Shown piece after piece: positions 31,955 through 42,167 of a stretch of 64,000 nucleotides of DNA. Every line of letters starts with the position of its first letter. Position 1 is the stretch's first letter. A program made the position numbers and the translations under genes. Source of the stretch: Piezodorus guildinii (Eukaryota; Arthropoda; Insecta; Hemiptera; Pentatomidae); the NCBI GenBank assembly GCA_023052935.1, contig CM041295.1, forward strand, positions 19,282,880-19,346,879, read 5' to 3'. The notes below the pieces were generated by a model that saw nothing but the letters and a program-made list of their open reading frames with translations, searched no databases and was not told the origin of the DNA.

Positions 31955-32610
31955 TCAAGGATTCAAGTGGCTAGTAGTCAACTCTCGGTAGACGTAATGA
32001 TCAATTATGACAATGTATATCTAAATAATTATGTAGAAATTGGAAGTTAATGATCAATATGGAAATGATGTAAACAATCACCTTGATCATTATTGCTTTC
32101 TCTACATCAATTTTTAACTCCGCCATAGCCCGGTCCCAAGTCGGGTTGAGAAAGGAGGAGGGTTGAGGTTAAAGGATTTGGTCCTTCCTCGTAAAAATAT
32201 CTTAACGATGATACTCTACTAACCAATTTTCAGAGAAGAGGCAATTAGTGGTAACTTAAAATATAATAATAAGTAACGAACAATATAATAATATACAGAG
32301 TCATAGAATTTGTTTTTTCTTATTGCTGAAAATGTTCCTAACACACAAAAAAAAAAATCCAACAACTACAAAAATATAATAAATTCTCTGAAATTGTAAA
32401 CGTTACTATGAAACCGCAATAGCTTATTTAGAATGAACATTAGATTTAAACCCAAAAATAAAAATCAATCGTAGATAACGAATCAATAAGCCATTTGAAG
32501 AAAATAGTATTACTGTATCATGATTCGCATAGGATTGACTGCAATTGATTTGTTGCCTAACTATGACCGCAGAAAACAGACAATATCATAATGAGGAAAA
32601 GAAAAAGAAG
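31955..32610 (+). repeat. Satellite linker L5
   Basis: The first 85 bases are noisy; from GGAAGTTAATGATCAATATG on it matches L2 closely. Confidence 0.85.
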
Positions 32611-34027
32611 GGGCCATGGAGCAACTCGTGGAACAGACTGCGATTGATTCAGTGGCTGCTAATGACCTCAGAATTCGCCAATATCAATATGACAGTCCAT
32701 GTTCTACACTCATGGAATGAGGAAAAGAGAACATAATATTGAGGAACTGAGGGAGCAGGGGCCATGGAGCCACTCGTGGAACAGACTGCGATTGATTCAT
32801 TGGCTAATAATGACCTCAGAAAAAGCCTTGATCAATATGACAGTCCATGTTCCACATATATAAGAAGAGATAAAGAAACATAATATTGAGGAATAGAGGA
32901 AGCAGGGGCCATAGAGCAACTCGTGAAACAGACTGCGATTGATTTATTGGCTATTATTGACTTCAGAAAAAGCCTTGATCAATATGACAGTCCATGTTCC
33001 ACATTTATAAAAACAAAAAAAGAAACATAATATAGAGGAATAGAGGGAGCAGGGGCCATGGAGCCACTCGTGGAACAGACTGCGATTGATTCATTGGCTA
33101 TTAATGACATCAGAAAAAGCCTTGATCAATATGACAATCCATGTTCCACATATATAAGAAGAGAAAAAGGAACATAATATAGAGGAATAGAGAGAGCAGG
33201 GGCCATGGAGCCACTCGTGGAACAGACTGCGATTGATTCATTGGCTATAATGACCTCAGAAAAAGCCTTGATCAATATGACAGTCCATGTTCCACATATA
33301 TAAGAAGAGATAAAGAAACATAATATTGAGGAATAGAGGAAGCAGGGGCCATGGAGCAACTCGTGGAACAGACTGCGATTGATTTATTGGCTATTAATGA
33401 CTTCAGAAAAAGCCTTGATCAATATGACAGTCCATGTTCCACATATATAAGAACAGAAAAAGAAACATAATATTGAGGAATAGAGGGAGAAGGGGCCATG
33501 GAGCAACTAATGGAACAGACTGCGATTGATTCATTGGCTATTAATGACATCAGAAAAAGCCTTGATCAATATGACAATCCATGTTCCACATATATAAGAA
33601 GAGAAAAAGGAACATAATATAGAGGAATAGAGAGAGCAGGGGCCATGGAGCCACTCGTGGAACAGACTGCGATTGATTCATTGGCTATAATGACCTCAGA
33701 AAAAGCCTTGATCAATATGACAGTCCATGTTCCACATATATAAGAAGAGATAAAGAAACATAATATTGAGGAATAGAGGAAGCAGGGGCCATGGAGCAAC
33801 TCGTGGAACAGACTGCGATTGATTTATTGGCTATTAATGACTTCAGAAAAAGCCTTGATCAATATGACAGTCCATGTTCCACATATATAAGAACAGAAAA
33901 AGAAACATAATATTGAGGAATAGAGGGAGAAGGGGCCATGGAGCAACTAATGGAACAGACTGCGATTGATTCATTGGCTGGTTATGACCACAGAAAATGC
34001 CAAGATCAATATGACAGTCCATGTTCC
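32611..34027 (+). repeat. Satellite monomer block 6 with 440-bp duplication
   Basis: About ten monomers. A three-monomer segment starting at about 33126 is repeated at about 33566, a 440-bp offset, with near-identical sequence that includes the rare variant GACAATCCATG and the shortened GGCTATAATGACC. This is a fresh local duplication. Confidence 0.9.
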
Positions 34028-34340
34028 ACACTCATGGATTCAGTGGCTAAGTAAGTCTACGGGAGACGCCATGATCAATATGACTTATGTATATTTAAAA
34101 TAATGTAGAATTAGAAGTTAATGATCAATATGGAAATGATGTAAACAATCACCTTGATCATTATTGCTTTCTCTACATGAATTTTTAACTCCGCCATAGC
34201 CCGGTCCCAAGTCCGGGTTGAGAAAGGAGGAGGGTTGAGGTTTAAAGGATTTGGTCCTTCCTCGTAAAAATATCTTAACGATGATACTCTACTAACCAAT
34301 TTTCAGAGAAGAGGCAATTAGTGGTAACTTAAAATATAAA
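34028..34340 (+). repeat. Satellite linker L6, left half
   Basis: The linker runs to AACTTAAAATATAAA and is then interrupted by the provirus. It resumes at 41823 with TAATAATAAGTAACG. Confidence 0.9.
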
Positions 34341-34628
34341 ATTTTGGTGTTCGTGCTCGTTATTGTAAAAAAAAAAATATTTTATTTATTCAAAAGTTAC
34401 AAAATATCGATAATAACACTTTAAAAGACAATAATGACAATCTTGATAATAACAATATGGCTATACTAGATCTGACATAGATTACGTACCGTAATTACTG
34501 CGAGGACTTGAAGAGAGTGATCCCTGGGAGAAGGGACAGGGTATATAAAGGTTAATAGGACTGCTGAATAAGATTCAAGGAATATGGTGTGATCTGCAGG
34601 TGCACTATGGCCTCATGGTGGCGTGACT
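34341..34628 (-). repeat. Provirus 3' LTR
   Basis: This 288-bp direct repeat of 41535-41822 begins AGTCACGCC and ends CCAAAAT on the element strand. AATAAA signals (34381-34390) lie near the 3' end and could direct polyadenylation. Confidence 0.9.
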
Positions 34629-34639
34629 CCTCCGTCCTT
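34629..34639 (-). promoter_or_regulatory. Polypurine tract
   Basis: AAGGACGGAGG lies directly upstream of the 3' LTR on the element strand, where plus-strand DNA synthesis would be primed. One C interrupts the purines. Confidence 0.65.
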
Positions 34640-34668
34640 ATGAGAGTGAAGCCCACTGAACTCTAAAT

Positions 34669-36306
34669 TTAAGGATTTGGGACGGTTTGTCTATTCTGTA
34701 AATATTGAAACCAAGCTCTGGCTCTGCCATCAAAACATTCAGGTGGTTGAGGATGGGTACTTGGATTATCATTTGAAGGATTAGAACACAGTAATTCCAG
34801 TTTACAATACTGACGATAAAGATTATAGCATAAAAGATATAAACATATTACATAAAATATATAAGAAATAAATTGGGATACAGTTATATCATAAGGTTCT
34901 AATTCTTCTATTTCTATATTACTTAAGTCTATTTGTTGTAATTCCTCAAAAGTAAAATTTGTTGATACAATAGTTTTATTATTAACAGAATGATAGGAAA
35001 TAAAAGGAATATTTACATTGTCAACATAAGAAAGTGGTACATTTATATTTACAAATTTCTCTTTTTCATTAAGATTAAGGAGGCTAGTAGATGGTAGATG
35101 ATACATTTGTGTGTTTGTTACACTAGTTGTTACATTGCTAATATTAAAGGTTAAATATTGGTGTAATGTGGGTATAAGTTTGATTATAGGGTTTGTTCTT
35201 ATTTCTACAGCTTTACAATCATTTAATTCTATATTCTTACATAATTCTAAAATACATTTGTCCTTAATCTCTATCATGTCTTTACAGTAATGATGATTAT
35301 TGAATTTAATACAATTTTCATTGTAAAACGAATTTTTAAATCTAATGATTAGTTGTTCTTTAATCTTTAGAGTAATGACTTTATTATTCCTTGTAACTGG
35401 ATATGACATAGCATAATAAGTTGTTTTTGGCAATGATTTCAAAGGGATTTTAATAAAATAATAAATTAATCCTGTATCTGATAGGGAACAAAATGTGGAG
35501 CTAAGTAACCAGTTTAATTCTACATTTTCTGTGATTGGTTCTCCGAACGGTATGTTTAATTGTTCTAGTTCTCTAGTCGTTAATATGCTTGGATGGGTAA
35601 TTCCTAATTTACATTGTTCTAAGGAAAATTCTATATCATTTAATTGATTTTCTACTAAATCTAATACGGCTAATAAATCATGATACATTAACTTAGTAAG
35701 AGCTAAATCTGTAAAATTATTTATTTTTTCTATACTATCCTTATATTTATTTAAAACAATTATTTCTTTATTAAGTTTAGATGTTAATTCTTTATTTAAT
35801 CCTAATCTAACATTTTCATTATGCTCTATGTGATACATATTTCTCTCGATTTTATTTAAAATATTATCATACTTTTCTTTGTCATCGGCGTCCATATTGC
35901 CGGTGAGCCAACTAATAGCATTGCCTAGTCCGTTAATTAAACCTCTTTTTGATCGGTTATTCCGATTTATATTTACAATATGATTAATTTTTTCTAATAT
36001 CTTGTTATATTTTTGTTCAATAATATTATGCAAAGTTTTATATTCATTACTAATTGTTAATACGTCAATGCTGATCTTAAGGGTTTGAATTTCTCTTGTT
36101 AAATTTGTAAGATTCTTATAATGTAAAAATGTGTACCAATCTTCAATTATAAAAGATGGATTAATTTGTACGATGGATGCTCCTGGTCCGTCAGATAAAT
36201 CTTGTATTAGCAGGGTCTGTATCTGAACCGTAAGCGCTGCGATCAGAAGATACTTGAAACAATTCGTCGTCGAACTCAAAGTCATCTTGGCTGACTCCTG
36301 TAACAT
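34669..36306 (-). CDS. Errantivirus-like Env (F-type fusion glycoprotein)
   Basis: This 545-residue open frame in a third frame begins at ATG 36306, with another Met at residue 8. It is the envelope glycoprotein, which in this family is exported to the cell surface. Visible features are a hydrophobic signal-like segment (residues 17-34), several N-x-S/T sites, and a furin-type RSKR at 118-121 followed by a Gly-rich hydrophobic stretch of the fusion-peptide kind. A membrane segment lies near 474-496, with a tail of about 49 residues. This layout matches insect errantiviral Env, related to baculovirus F proteins. Its expression is expected from a spliced RNA, as in gypsy; the splice sites were not identified. 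The frame is uninterrupted. Confidence 0.85.
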   Translation of the reverse strand: MLQESAKMTLSSTTNCFKYLLIAALTVQIQTLLIQDLSDGPGASIVQINPSFIIEDWYTFLHYKNLTNLTREIQTLKISIDVLTISNEYKTLHNIIEQKYNKILEKINHIVNINRNNRSKRGLINGLGNAISWLTGNMDADDKEKYDNILNKIERNMYHIEHNENVRLGLNKELTSKLNKEIIVLNKYKDSIEKINNFTDLALTKLMYHDLLAVLDLVENQLNDIEFSLEQCKLGITHPSILTTRELEQLNIPFGEPITENVELNWLLSSTFCSLSDTGLIYYFIKIPLKSLPKTTYYAMSYPVTRNNKVITLKIKEQLIIRFKNSFYNENCIKFNNHHYCKDMIEIKDKCILELCKNIELNDCKAVEIRTNPIIKLIPTLHQYLTFNISNVTTSVTNTQMYHLPSTSLLNLNEKEKFVNINVPLSYVDNVNIPFISYHSVNNKTIVSTNFTFEELQQIDLSNIEIEELEPYDITVSQFISYIFYVICLYLLCYNLYRQYCKLELLCSNPSNDNPSTHPQPPECFDGRARAWFQYLQNRQTVPNP

Positions 36307-37546
36307 TAGACGTTTCTATTTCTTTTATGACATTCTCAATATCTTCATCAGTTATTTCTGGGTTTTTTTGACTTGTACTAGGTTTATTATTATTATTATT
36401 TGATTTCTTTTTCTTAGTGACCTTTTTCGGTCGTTTGACTTGATCAGGGTGGAGTTTTTTCTTTCTACCTTTATTTCTATTTTGAAATCTTTTATCAACA
36501 TACTTTCCTTTTTCGTATTTAGGATCTATTTTCTTTTTCTGTTGTCTCTTTATATACACATCTTCCGGGATTTCTATGTCTTCTCTATTTTCATTTAACT
36601 TGCCTATTTTTCTCTCTTTATTTTGTTCTATACCTTTCTTAGTTATTTCGAAAAGCTGCTTCATTTTCCGATGGTACTCATGAACAAGATATTCTTTTAT
36701 TTCCGGGGATTCATTATAAGTTTCATTAGTGATACCGAAAGTTATTTCGTTAGGGGTCATTTTAAGATCTTGATTAAGGGAATTATTATATGCTGTCGTT
36801 GCTTGCTCTAACTTATCTTCCTCTTTATCATCTTTGTTTTCTATGTTTATAAGTCTTAAAATTTCTAATAACGAAGAGCTTGCTCGATTAAGCAATCCAA
36901 GAGAGTTAGGGTGATTGGGGGTAGTATAATGTAATTCAATATTTAAGTAGTTTAGAAAATCTTTAAACAAGTTATTGTCGAATTCTCTTCCGTTGTCACA
37001 TGATATTTTTTGGGGTTTTGGAAAATATGCTAAATATTTTTTCAATACTTTCATGCTTTCTATGGCATTATAACTCGTTGCGTAATAAGAAAATATTCTT
37101 TTGGAAAACGTATCTACTATTAAATAAATGTAATAATTACTCATGTGTAAGGTATCAATCATTAAATCTGTAAAGGGTTTCTCAGGTGTGGGAGTAATTT
37201 TAAATTTTTGTTTTATAGGTCTTCTATCGTATTTGCCTTTTCCACATGTGTCACATTTGTTTATAATTTCTGTGATATGATCTTTCATATTGGGCCAATA
37301 AAATTTGGTTTTCAAAACTAAATATGTTTCATTTATACCTCTGTGGCATGTCTTGGCGATATGATAATCAAGGATAAGTAATTTCTGGTCTTCCGTGTTC
37401 TTTACATCTGGCAATAGTTTATAATATCTTTTAATTCTATTTGTGGGAAATTTTTCTCTAATGAGTGATGCAACTTTATTAAATAATGCATTATACCAAT
37501 TATTTTCACTTTCTATAGAATCTGATATGGGTGAGCAGTATATGCC
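36191..37546 (-). pseudogene. Pol part 3: integrase, catalytic Glu position is Asn
   Basis: This continues the frame after the TAG. Counting from codon 37414, the zinc-binding HHCC motif is at H18, H24, C54 and C57. The core has Asp87 (LMIDT) and Asp140 (SCDNG). The residue that should be Glu, 35 residues further on in the GLxER position, is Asn176 (codon 36889-36887). A basic Lys-rich C-terminal tail, with an Asn run and an acidic end, follows. As written the integrase lacks its catalytic triad. The last 116 bases overlap the env frame. Confidence 0.85.
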
Positions 37547-39056
37547 CTAAGTTATATTTGGTCTTAAGATTTCTAAAAGTTTTTCTTCTATTTCAAAATC
37601 TTTTTCATGATAAGGCCAAGTAAATTCAATTGTTGTTCTTTGCTTATTATTGAATATTGTTTCGCGTTGAATTTTCGCGTGTCCCTTTTTTATTATTATT
37701 TGATTTTTCTCAACATTTACTGGTCTAGATTTATCATCAACTATTAAGATTCTGTTATCGGAGGATTCTGTGGAGTGCTGCGTTGCTAAAGAAGATATAT
37801 CATCTTGAATTATTTCTTGGTGTTCACCATTATTATTTTCTTCTATGTTTTCATCATTATTAATTCCTTCTAAGTTTTCATTGTTAGCTTCTTCTTGGGT
37901 TTCTTCTATTCCCATTTCTTGTAATAAATCTACGATTTCTTGTGAATAGTTATTAGGAGAATTTTCTGTATGAAAAATATCAAATTCTGGTTCTTTTAAT
38001 TTCCTTTCTTCAATAGGGTAACGGGATAAATGATCGGCGACTTTATTAGCCTTTCCTTCAATGTATTTTATGTCATATTCGAAATCTTCTAACAATAATT
38101 TCCATCTAATTAATCTGGCGTTCTGTGTTTTACACGTTCTTAAATATTCTAAAGGTTTGTGATCTGAATATATGAAAAATTTTCTACCGTATAAGTAGGG
38201 TCGAAAATGATTGCAAGCCCAAATAATGGCTAAACATTCCTTTTCCGTTGTTGAGTAATTTTGTTCTGCTTTATTAAGTGTTCTGGATGCAAAACATACA
38301 GGGAGTTCTTTTCCATCTTTCTTCTGTGCTAATACTGCACCAATGGCGAAATTACTTGCGTCAGTTGTTAAGAAAAAGTCCTGATTGAAATCTGGAATTT
38401 GCAAAATGGGGCTACTACATACAAGTTGTTTCAATTTCTCAAAAGCGTTTTCATATAACTCTGGTTTGATTTCTTTTTGATCTTTTCGAAGACATCTCGT
38501 TAATGGGGAAGCTATCTTTGCGTAATTTGGTATCATTTTCCTATAGAAACCAGTTAATCCTAAAAAGCTTTTAATTTCTTTTTCATTTTTAGGGAGTTTA
38601 AAATCTTTTACTGCTTTTATCTTTTCTGGATTAGGTTCTATGCCGCGTTCGCTGATAATATGTCCGAGGAATAACAATTCTTTCTTGCAAAATTCTGTCT
38701 TATCGAGCTGAATCTTTAAGTTATGTTTTTCTAACTTTTTAAGAGTTTCTTCTAAATGTTTCCAATGATCTTTGTAATTTTCAGAAAAAATTATAATATC
38801 GTCCATATAGACTAAAACGTTAATAGAATCTGAAAAAATGATATTCATGGCTCTTTGAAACGTTGCTGGGGCATTACTGAGTCCAAATGGCATGCGAAGG
38901 AATTCAAAGTGGCCTTGATCTGTAGAAAATGCTGTTTTTGGGATAGAACTTTCTTCGACTTTTATTTGATGGAAGCCTGAGCAAAGGTCCATTGCTGTAA
39001 ATATCGTCGCTTTTCCTAATTTGCCTAAAAGGTCTTCAATATTAGGAATGGGGAAT
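37547..39056 (-). pseudogene. Pol part 2: reverse transcriptase and RNase H
   Basis: The frame open from about 39056 carries the RT core: FPIPNIEDLLGKLG, then MDLCSGFHQI (with the first catalytic Asp), MPFGLSNAPATFQRAMN, and the YMDD site at about 38809-38798. RNase H follows with TTDAS (Asp), KEC (Glu) and YSDHKP (Asp) at residues 211, 252 and 277 counted from Met at 38992. A linker rich in Glu and Asn separates RNase H from integrase. A TAG at 37547-37549 stops this frame; the same frame continues into integrase. Catalytic residues of both enzymes are intact. Confidence 0.88.
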
Positions 39057-40082
39057 TTATCCGGGGTTGTTTTCTCGATTTAATTTCCTGTAATCAATCA
39101 CCATTCGTATTTTTCTTTTTCCTGATGCGTCTGGCTTTTTCGGGACAATCCAAACGGGAGAATTGTAAGGGGAATTGCTGGGTCTTATTATTTTGGATTC
39201 TAACATCTTTTTAATTTCTTCCTTAATATTTTCTTTGAATTGGTGGGGATATCTGTAATTTTTCGAATATATCGGGTCTTCGGTTTTTGTTTTAATCTTA
39301 TGCTCCAATAAATCAGTGGCTGAAAGGGGATCATTTTCAGTCTTAAATACTGATGGATATTTCGATAATAATTTAATTAAATTTGATTTTTCTTGAGGAG
39401 GTATATGGTCGGTTCTGATTAGTTGGGGGATTTGTTTTATTATTTCATGGTTTCCTTTTTTATTAGAATCTGTTAATTCTACTTCTTCTTTTTGCAAATA
39501 GTATAAAGGTAAATATATGGTTTCGTTAACTTTACTGTCGATTATTATATTTTGATCATAGATGCCAGGTTTAATTTTAATCTTATCATCTTCATAGTCA
39601 ATAAAATATAGATTTTTATTTTGTTCTACTTTTATCTGATTTTCGCCTTCTTTCAAAACTAATTTTAAAACTTCGTCTTCCATAATAAAATCAAACTCTG
39701 TATAGCGAGTTTTTATTTTGTTGGTTTCGAAATCGATATTAAATTTCATTTCCCTCATTGTCTCATTTCCTAGTAGTATTTCGTAATTGGGACTGAAATT
39801 AAATAGATAAAATTTTATTTTTTCGGGGTTTTTAAGAAAATTATTTCTGCAATAAACTGAAATAGATTCCGTGCCAAGTTCTTCTCCGGTTGCTGTTTTT
39901 ATTGTAAAATTTTCTTTTTCTCTTTCAACATCTGGTGGTACAATGTCTGGTCTTATATAATTCTTCCAAGATCCGGTATCAATAAGCCATTTACGATTCG
40001 CGTGGTCTTTAACATAAGGCAGTTGGCTTTTATTCTCTTCTTTTATGTGTTTTGATTGTCTGGCGGGCCTTTCTCTAAAAAA
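39057..40082 (-). pseudogene. Pol part 1: protease and start of reverse transcriptase
   Basis: Read in the -1 frame from the frameshift site, this carries the retroviral-type aspartic protease with WLIDTGSWKNYIRP (active site DTG) and NYEILLGNETM toward its end. It then carries the RT fingers (SKNYRYPHQFKENIKEEIKK, SPYNSPVWIVPKKPDASGKR, MVIDYRKLN). The frame closes at 39057, where one base too many in a G run (39061-39064) moves the continuing RT into another frame. Since the LTRs are nearly identical, this break is either recent or a consensus error. Confidence 0.85.
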
Positions 40083-41173
40083 GAATTATTTGGATCTAAT
40101 TTTTCTAATTTCTCTCTTAATTCTCTGATTTCTTGGTCTTTCGGGTCTTCTTGCTGAATTTGGAAATTAGGCTGTTTCGGTTTATTCCCGAATGCGCTAA
40201 CTGTTCTCATGGATACAGTTGGATTTTCATCTTTCTTATTATTATTATAATTTTGATTCCGGTATCGACCTGAACCGTTGAAATACCTTTGTTGTTCTTG
40301 ACGGGGCCATTGTTGGTAATAATTATTATTATTATTATTCTGCCGGTAGTCTTGTGGAGGTTCTTGTTGTCGATATTGATGCTCTTGTCTTTGATTATGT
40401 GGGTTATACGGGTTATTGGGATTTTGCCAATTATTAAATCGTTTGTGATGTTTTTTATCGAACTTTTTCTTATGGTCGAAGCCTCTTTTGTAATCATGTT
40501 CTCCGGGTCTTCTCATATTTCCCGAATTTATGAGGTCATCGAAGAGTAGATGGTTCTCATTCTGAATTAAATTTCTCAAATCATCTAATGTTCTTAACTT
40601 TTCTGCTTTAGTCATAAGATATGTTCTTATGTGAAGGGGCATGTTAGTGTAAAAAAAATAAAGAATACTTTTCTCTAATGCGCTAATAATTGTTTCTCTA
40701 TTTGGTGTGTTTTCTATCCGATGTTTAGAAATTATTAAAGTGCGGATCTTATCAATTCTTTGAAGGAAATCAAGAGGGTGTTCCTTATGATGTATTTTGT
40801 TATTAAATAATTCATGCGATAATTGTTCAATTGAGCGGCTGTCTCTGAAGGTTCTTTCGAGATAATTTAGTAATTCTTCAACACGACTAAATTCGCACGT
40901 TGTATTTATATAATCAGCTTCATCCGTAAGTTTTGCTAAAAGTTTACTTAATAATCTTTGTTCGTTTAGTTCCTTAAACGAGTTGTCCGGTTTACACACG
41001 ATTTGGTAAACTTGTCTACAAACTGTCACGAATTTTAACAGATTGTGTGGATTTCCATTAAAATTAGGGATATGATCGTAGTCTGCCGATTTAATTTGAA
41101 AGCTTGCCATATTTGTAGTTAATATTAAATTATTTACTCGCAGGATTAAAGAATTTAAATAATCATCAGACAT
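40043..41173 (-). CDS. Errantivirus-like Gag
   Basis: This 376-residue open frame begins at an ATG at 41173. Gag forms the particle core in the cytoplasm and packages the RNA. The first two thirds are helix-rich with a YLERTF and DFLQRIDKIRTL-type capsid region, as in Ty3/gypsy Gags. The C-terminal third is basic and rich in Asn, Gln and Arg (KKKFDKKHHKRF, repeated Asn and Gln runs) and has no CCHC zinc knuckle, as in many errantiviral Gags. The frame is intact. Its last 14 codons overlap pol in the -1 frame. No stop or frameshift is present, so this product could still be made. Confidence 0.85.
   Translation of the reverse strand: MSDDYLNSLILRVNNLILTTNMASFQIKSADYDHIPNFNGNPHNLLKFVTVCRQVYQIVCKPDNSFKELNEQRLLSKLLAKLTDEADYINTTCEFSRVEELLNYLERTFRDSRSIEQLSHELFNNKIHHKEHPLDFLQRIDKIRTLIISKHRIENTPNRETIISALEKSILYFFYTNMPLHIRTYLMTKAEKLRTLDDLRNLIQNENHLLFDDLINSGNMRRPGEHDYKRGFDHKKKFDKKHHKRFNNWQNPNNPYNPHNQRQEHQYRQQEPPQDYRQNNNNNNYYQQWPRQEQQRYFNGSGRYRNQNYNNNKKDENPTVSMRTVSAFGNKPKQPNFQIQQEDPKDQEIRELREKLEKLDPNNSFLEKGPPDNQNT
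40076..40082 (-). promoter_or_regulatory. -1 ribosomal frameshift heptamer at gag-pol
   Basis: The element strand reads T TTT TTA with the triplets in the gag frame (the first T is the third base of a codon), which is the X XXY YYZ pattern. The pol frame is exactly -1 relative to gag and is open from here through the protease. A GC-rich patch, GGCCCGCC, follows about 6 nt downstream in otherwise AT-rich sequence; a clear stem-loop was not identified by eye. Confidence 0.75.
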
Positions 41174-41516
41174 AAAATTACAATAGTAAAGGAAATTAAC
41201 TTACAAAAATTGAGTACGCTGTCAAAATAATCTTCGACGGGGTGTGAAGATCTGTCCTTGAGCTGGATACCTGACGACAGTGAAGTCCGGCCAAGGTTGA
41301 GTGCAGATAAGAGACTTTGCCTGCGTTGCGAGATGCTCGGGGTGAGTGAACTCGTCCAGAATCTGAAGATCTCGAAGTTGGTAGTCCTCGGTAGGTAAGC
41401 CAAAATCTTGAGTCTTCACAGGTGAGGAATCCTAGGCGGTAGTCCTAATTCTGGATTTGCGGAAAAAGTTCGGATCTGCGGAAACTCGGTTCTTAAAACT
41501 GCGATAAAAATATGCA
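41174..41516 (-). other. Provirus 5' leader
   Basis: About 340 bases lie between the primer site and gag. The short frames in it (for example 41403-41155) have no family resemblance and overlap the gag start. It would hold packaging and splice signals, but none can be pinned down by eye. Confidence 0.6.
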
Positions 41517-41534
41517 GTCCCTGTTCGGGCGCCA
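41517..41534 (-). promoter_or_regulatory. Primer binding site, tRNA-Lys type
   Basis: Immediately inside the 5' LTR the element strand reads TGGCGCCCGAACAGGGAC, an 18-nt sequence complementary to the 3' end of tRNA-Lys of the type used by lentiviruses. It would prime minus-strand DNA synthesis. Its position directly at the LTR edge also fixes the LTR boundary. Confidence 0.9.
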
Positions 41535-41822
41535 ATTTTGGAGTTCGTGCTCGTTATTGTAAAAAAAAAAATATTTTATTTATTCAAAAGTTACAAAATA
41601 TCGATAATAACACTTTAAAAGACAATAATGACAATCTTGATAATAACAATATGGCTATACTAGATCTGACATAGATTACGTACCGTAATTACTGCGAGGA
41701 CTTGAAGAGAGTGATCCCTGGGAGAAGGGACAGGGTATATAAAGGTTAATAGGACTGCTGAATAAGATTCAAGGAATATGGTGTGATCTGCAGGTGCACT
41801 ATGGCCTCATGGTGGCGTGACT
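41535..41822 (-). repeat. Provirus 5' LTR
   Basis: 288 bp, one difference from the 3' LTR. It would supply the promoter; a TATATAAA-type motif lies at 41736-41743 and reads as TTTATATA on the element strand. Confidence 0.9.
41736..41743 (-). promoter_or_regulatory. Candidate TATA element in 5' LTR
   Basis: The element strand reads CCTTTATATACCC here. The motif fits a pol II TATA box, although many insect LTRs use initiator and downstream elements instead. It is a weak assignment by motif only. Confidence 0.35.
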
Positions 41823-42167
41823 TAATAATAAGTAACGAACAATATAATAATATACAGAGTCATAGAATTTGTTTTTTCTTATTGCTAAAAATGTTCCTAA
41901 CATACAAAAAAAAAAATCCAACAACTACAAAAATATAATAAATTCTCTGAACATTGTAAACGTTACTATGAAACCAATAGCTTATTTAGAAGGAACATTA
42001 GATTTAAACCCAAAAATAAAAATCAATCGTAGATAACGAATCAATAAGCCATTTGAAGAAAATAGTATTACTGTATCATGATTCGCATAGGATTGACTGC
42101 AATTGATTTGTTGCCTAACTATGACCGCAGAAACAGACAATATCATAATGAGGAAAAGAAAAAGAAG
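41823..42167 (+). repeat. Satellite linker L6, right half
   Basis: Continues the linker interrupted at 34340 with TAATAATAAGTAACGAAC and no loss of linker sequence. Confidence 0.9.

Larger units (their letters stand above)
34341..41822 (-). mobile_element. Errantivirus-like Ty3/gypsy provirus
   Basis: The 7482-bp LTR element lies in the minus orientation. Order from its 5' end: LTR (41822-41535), primer site, gag, pol (protease, RT, RNase H, integrase), env, polypurine tract, LTR (34628-34341). The env gene with a furin site and the gag-pro-RT-RH-IN order place it with insect errantiviruses (Metaviridae). The flanks read TAAA at the left and TAAT at the right, a near 4-bp duplication of linker sequence. 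The two 288-bp LTRs differ at one position (34348 T, 41542 A), so the insertion is recent. Pol is nevertheless broken. It interrupts only satellite DNA. Confidence 0.92.

Noticed and set aside
41155..41403. Extra small gene upstream of gag in the provirus
   Set aside because: It overlaps the gag start, has no recognised domain and lies in the leader where packaging signals are expected.
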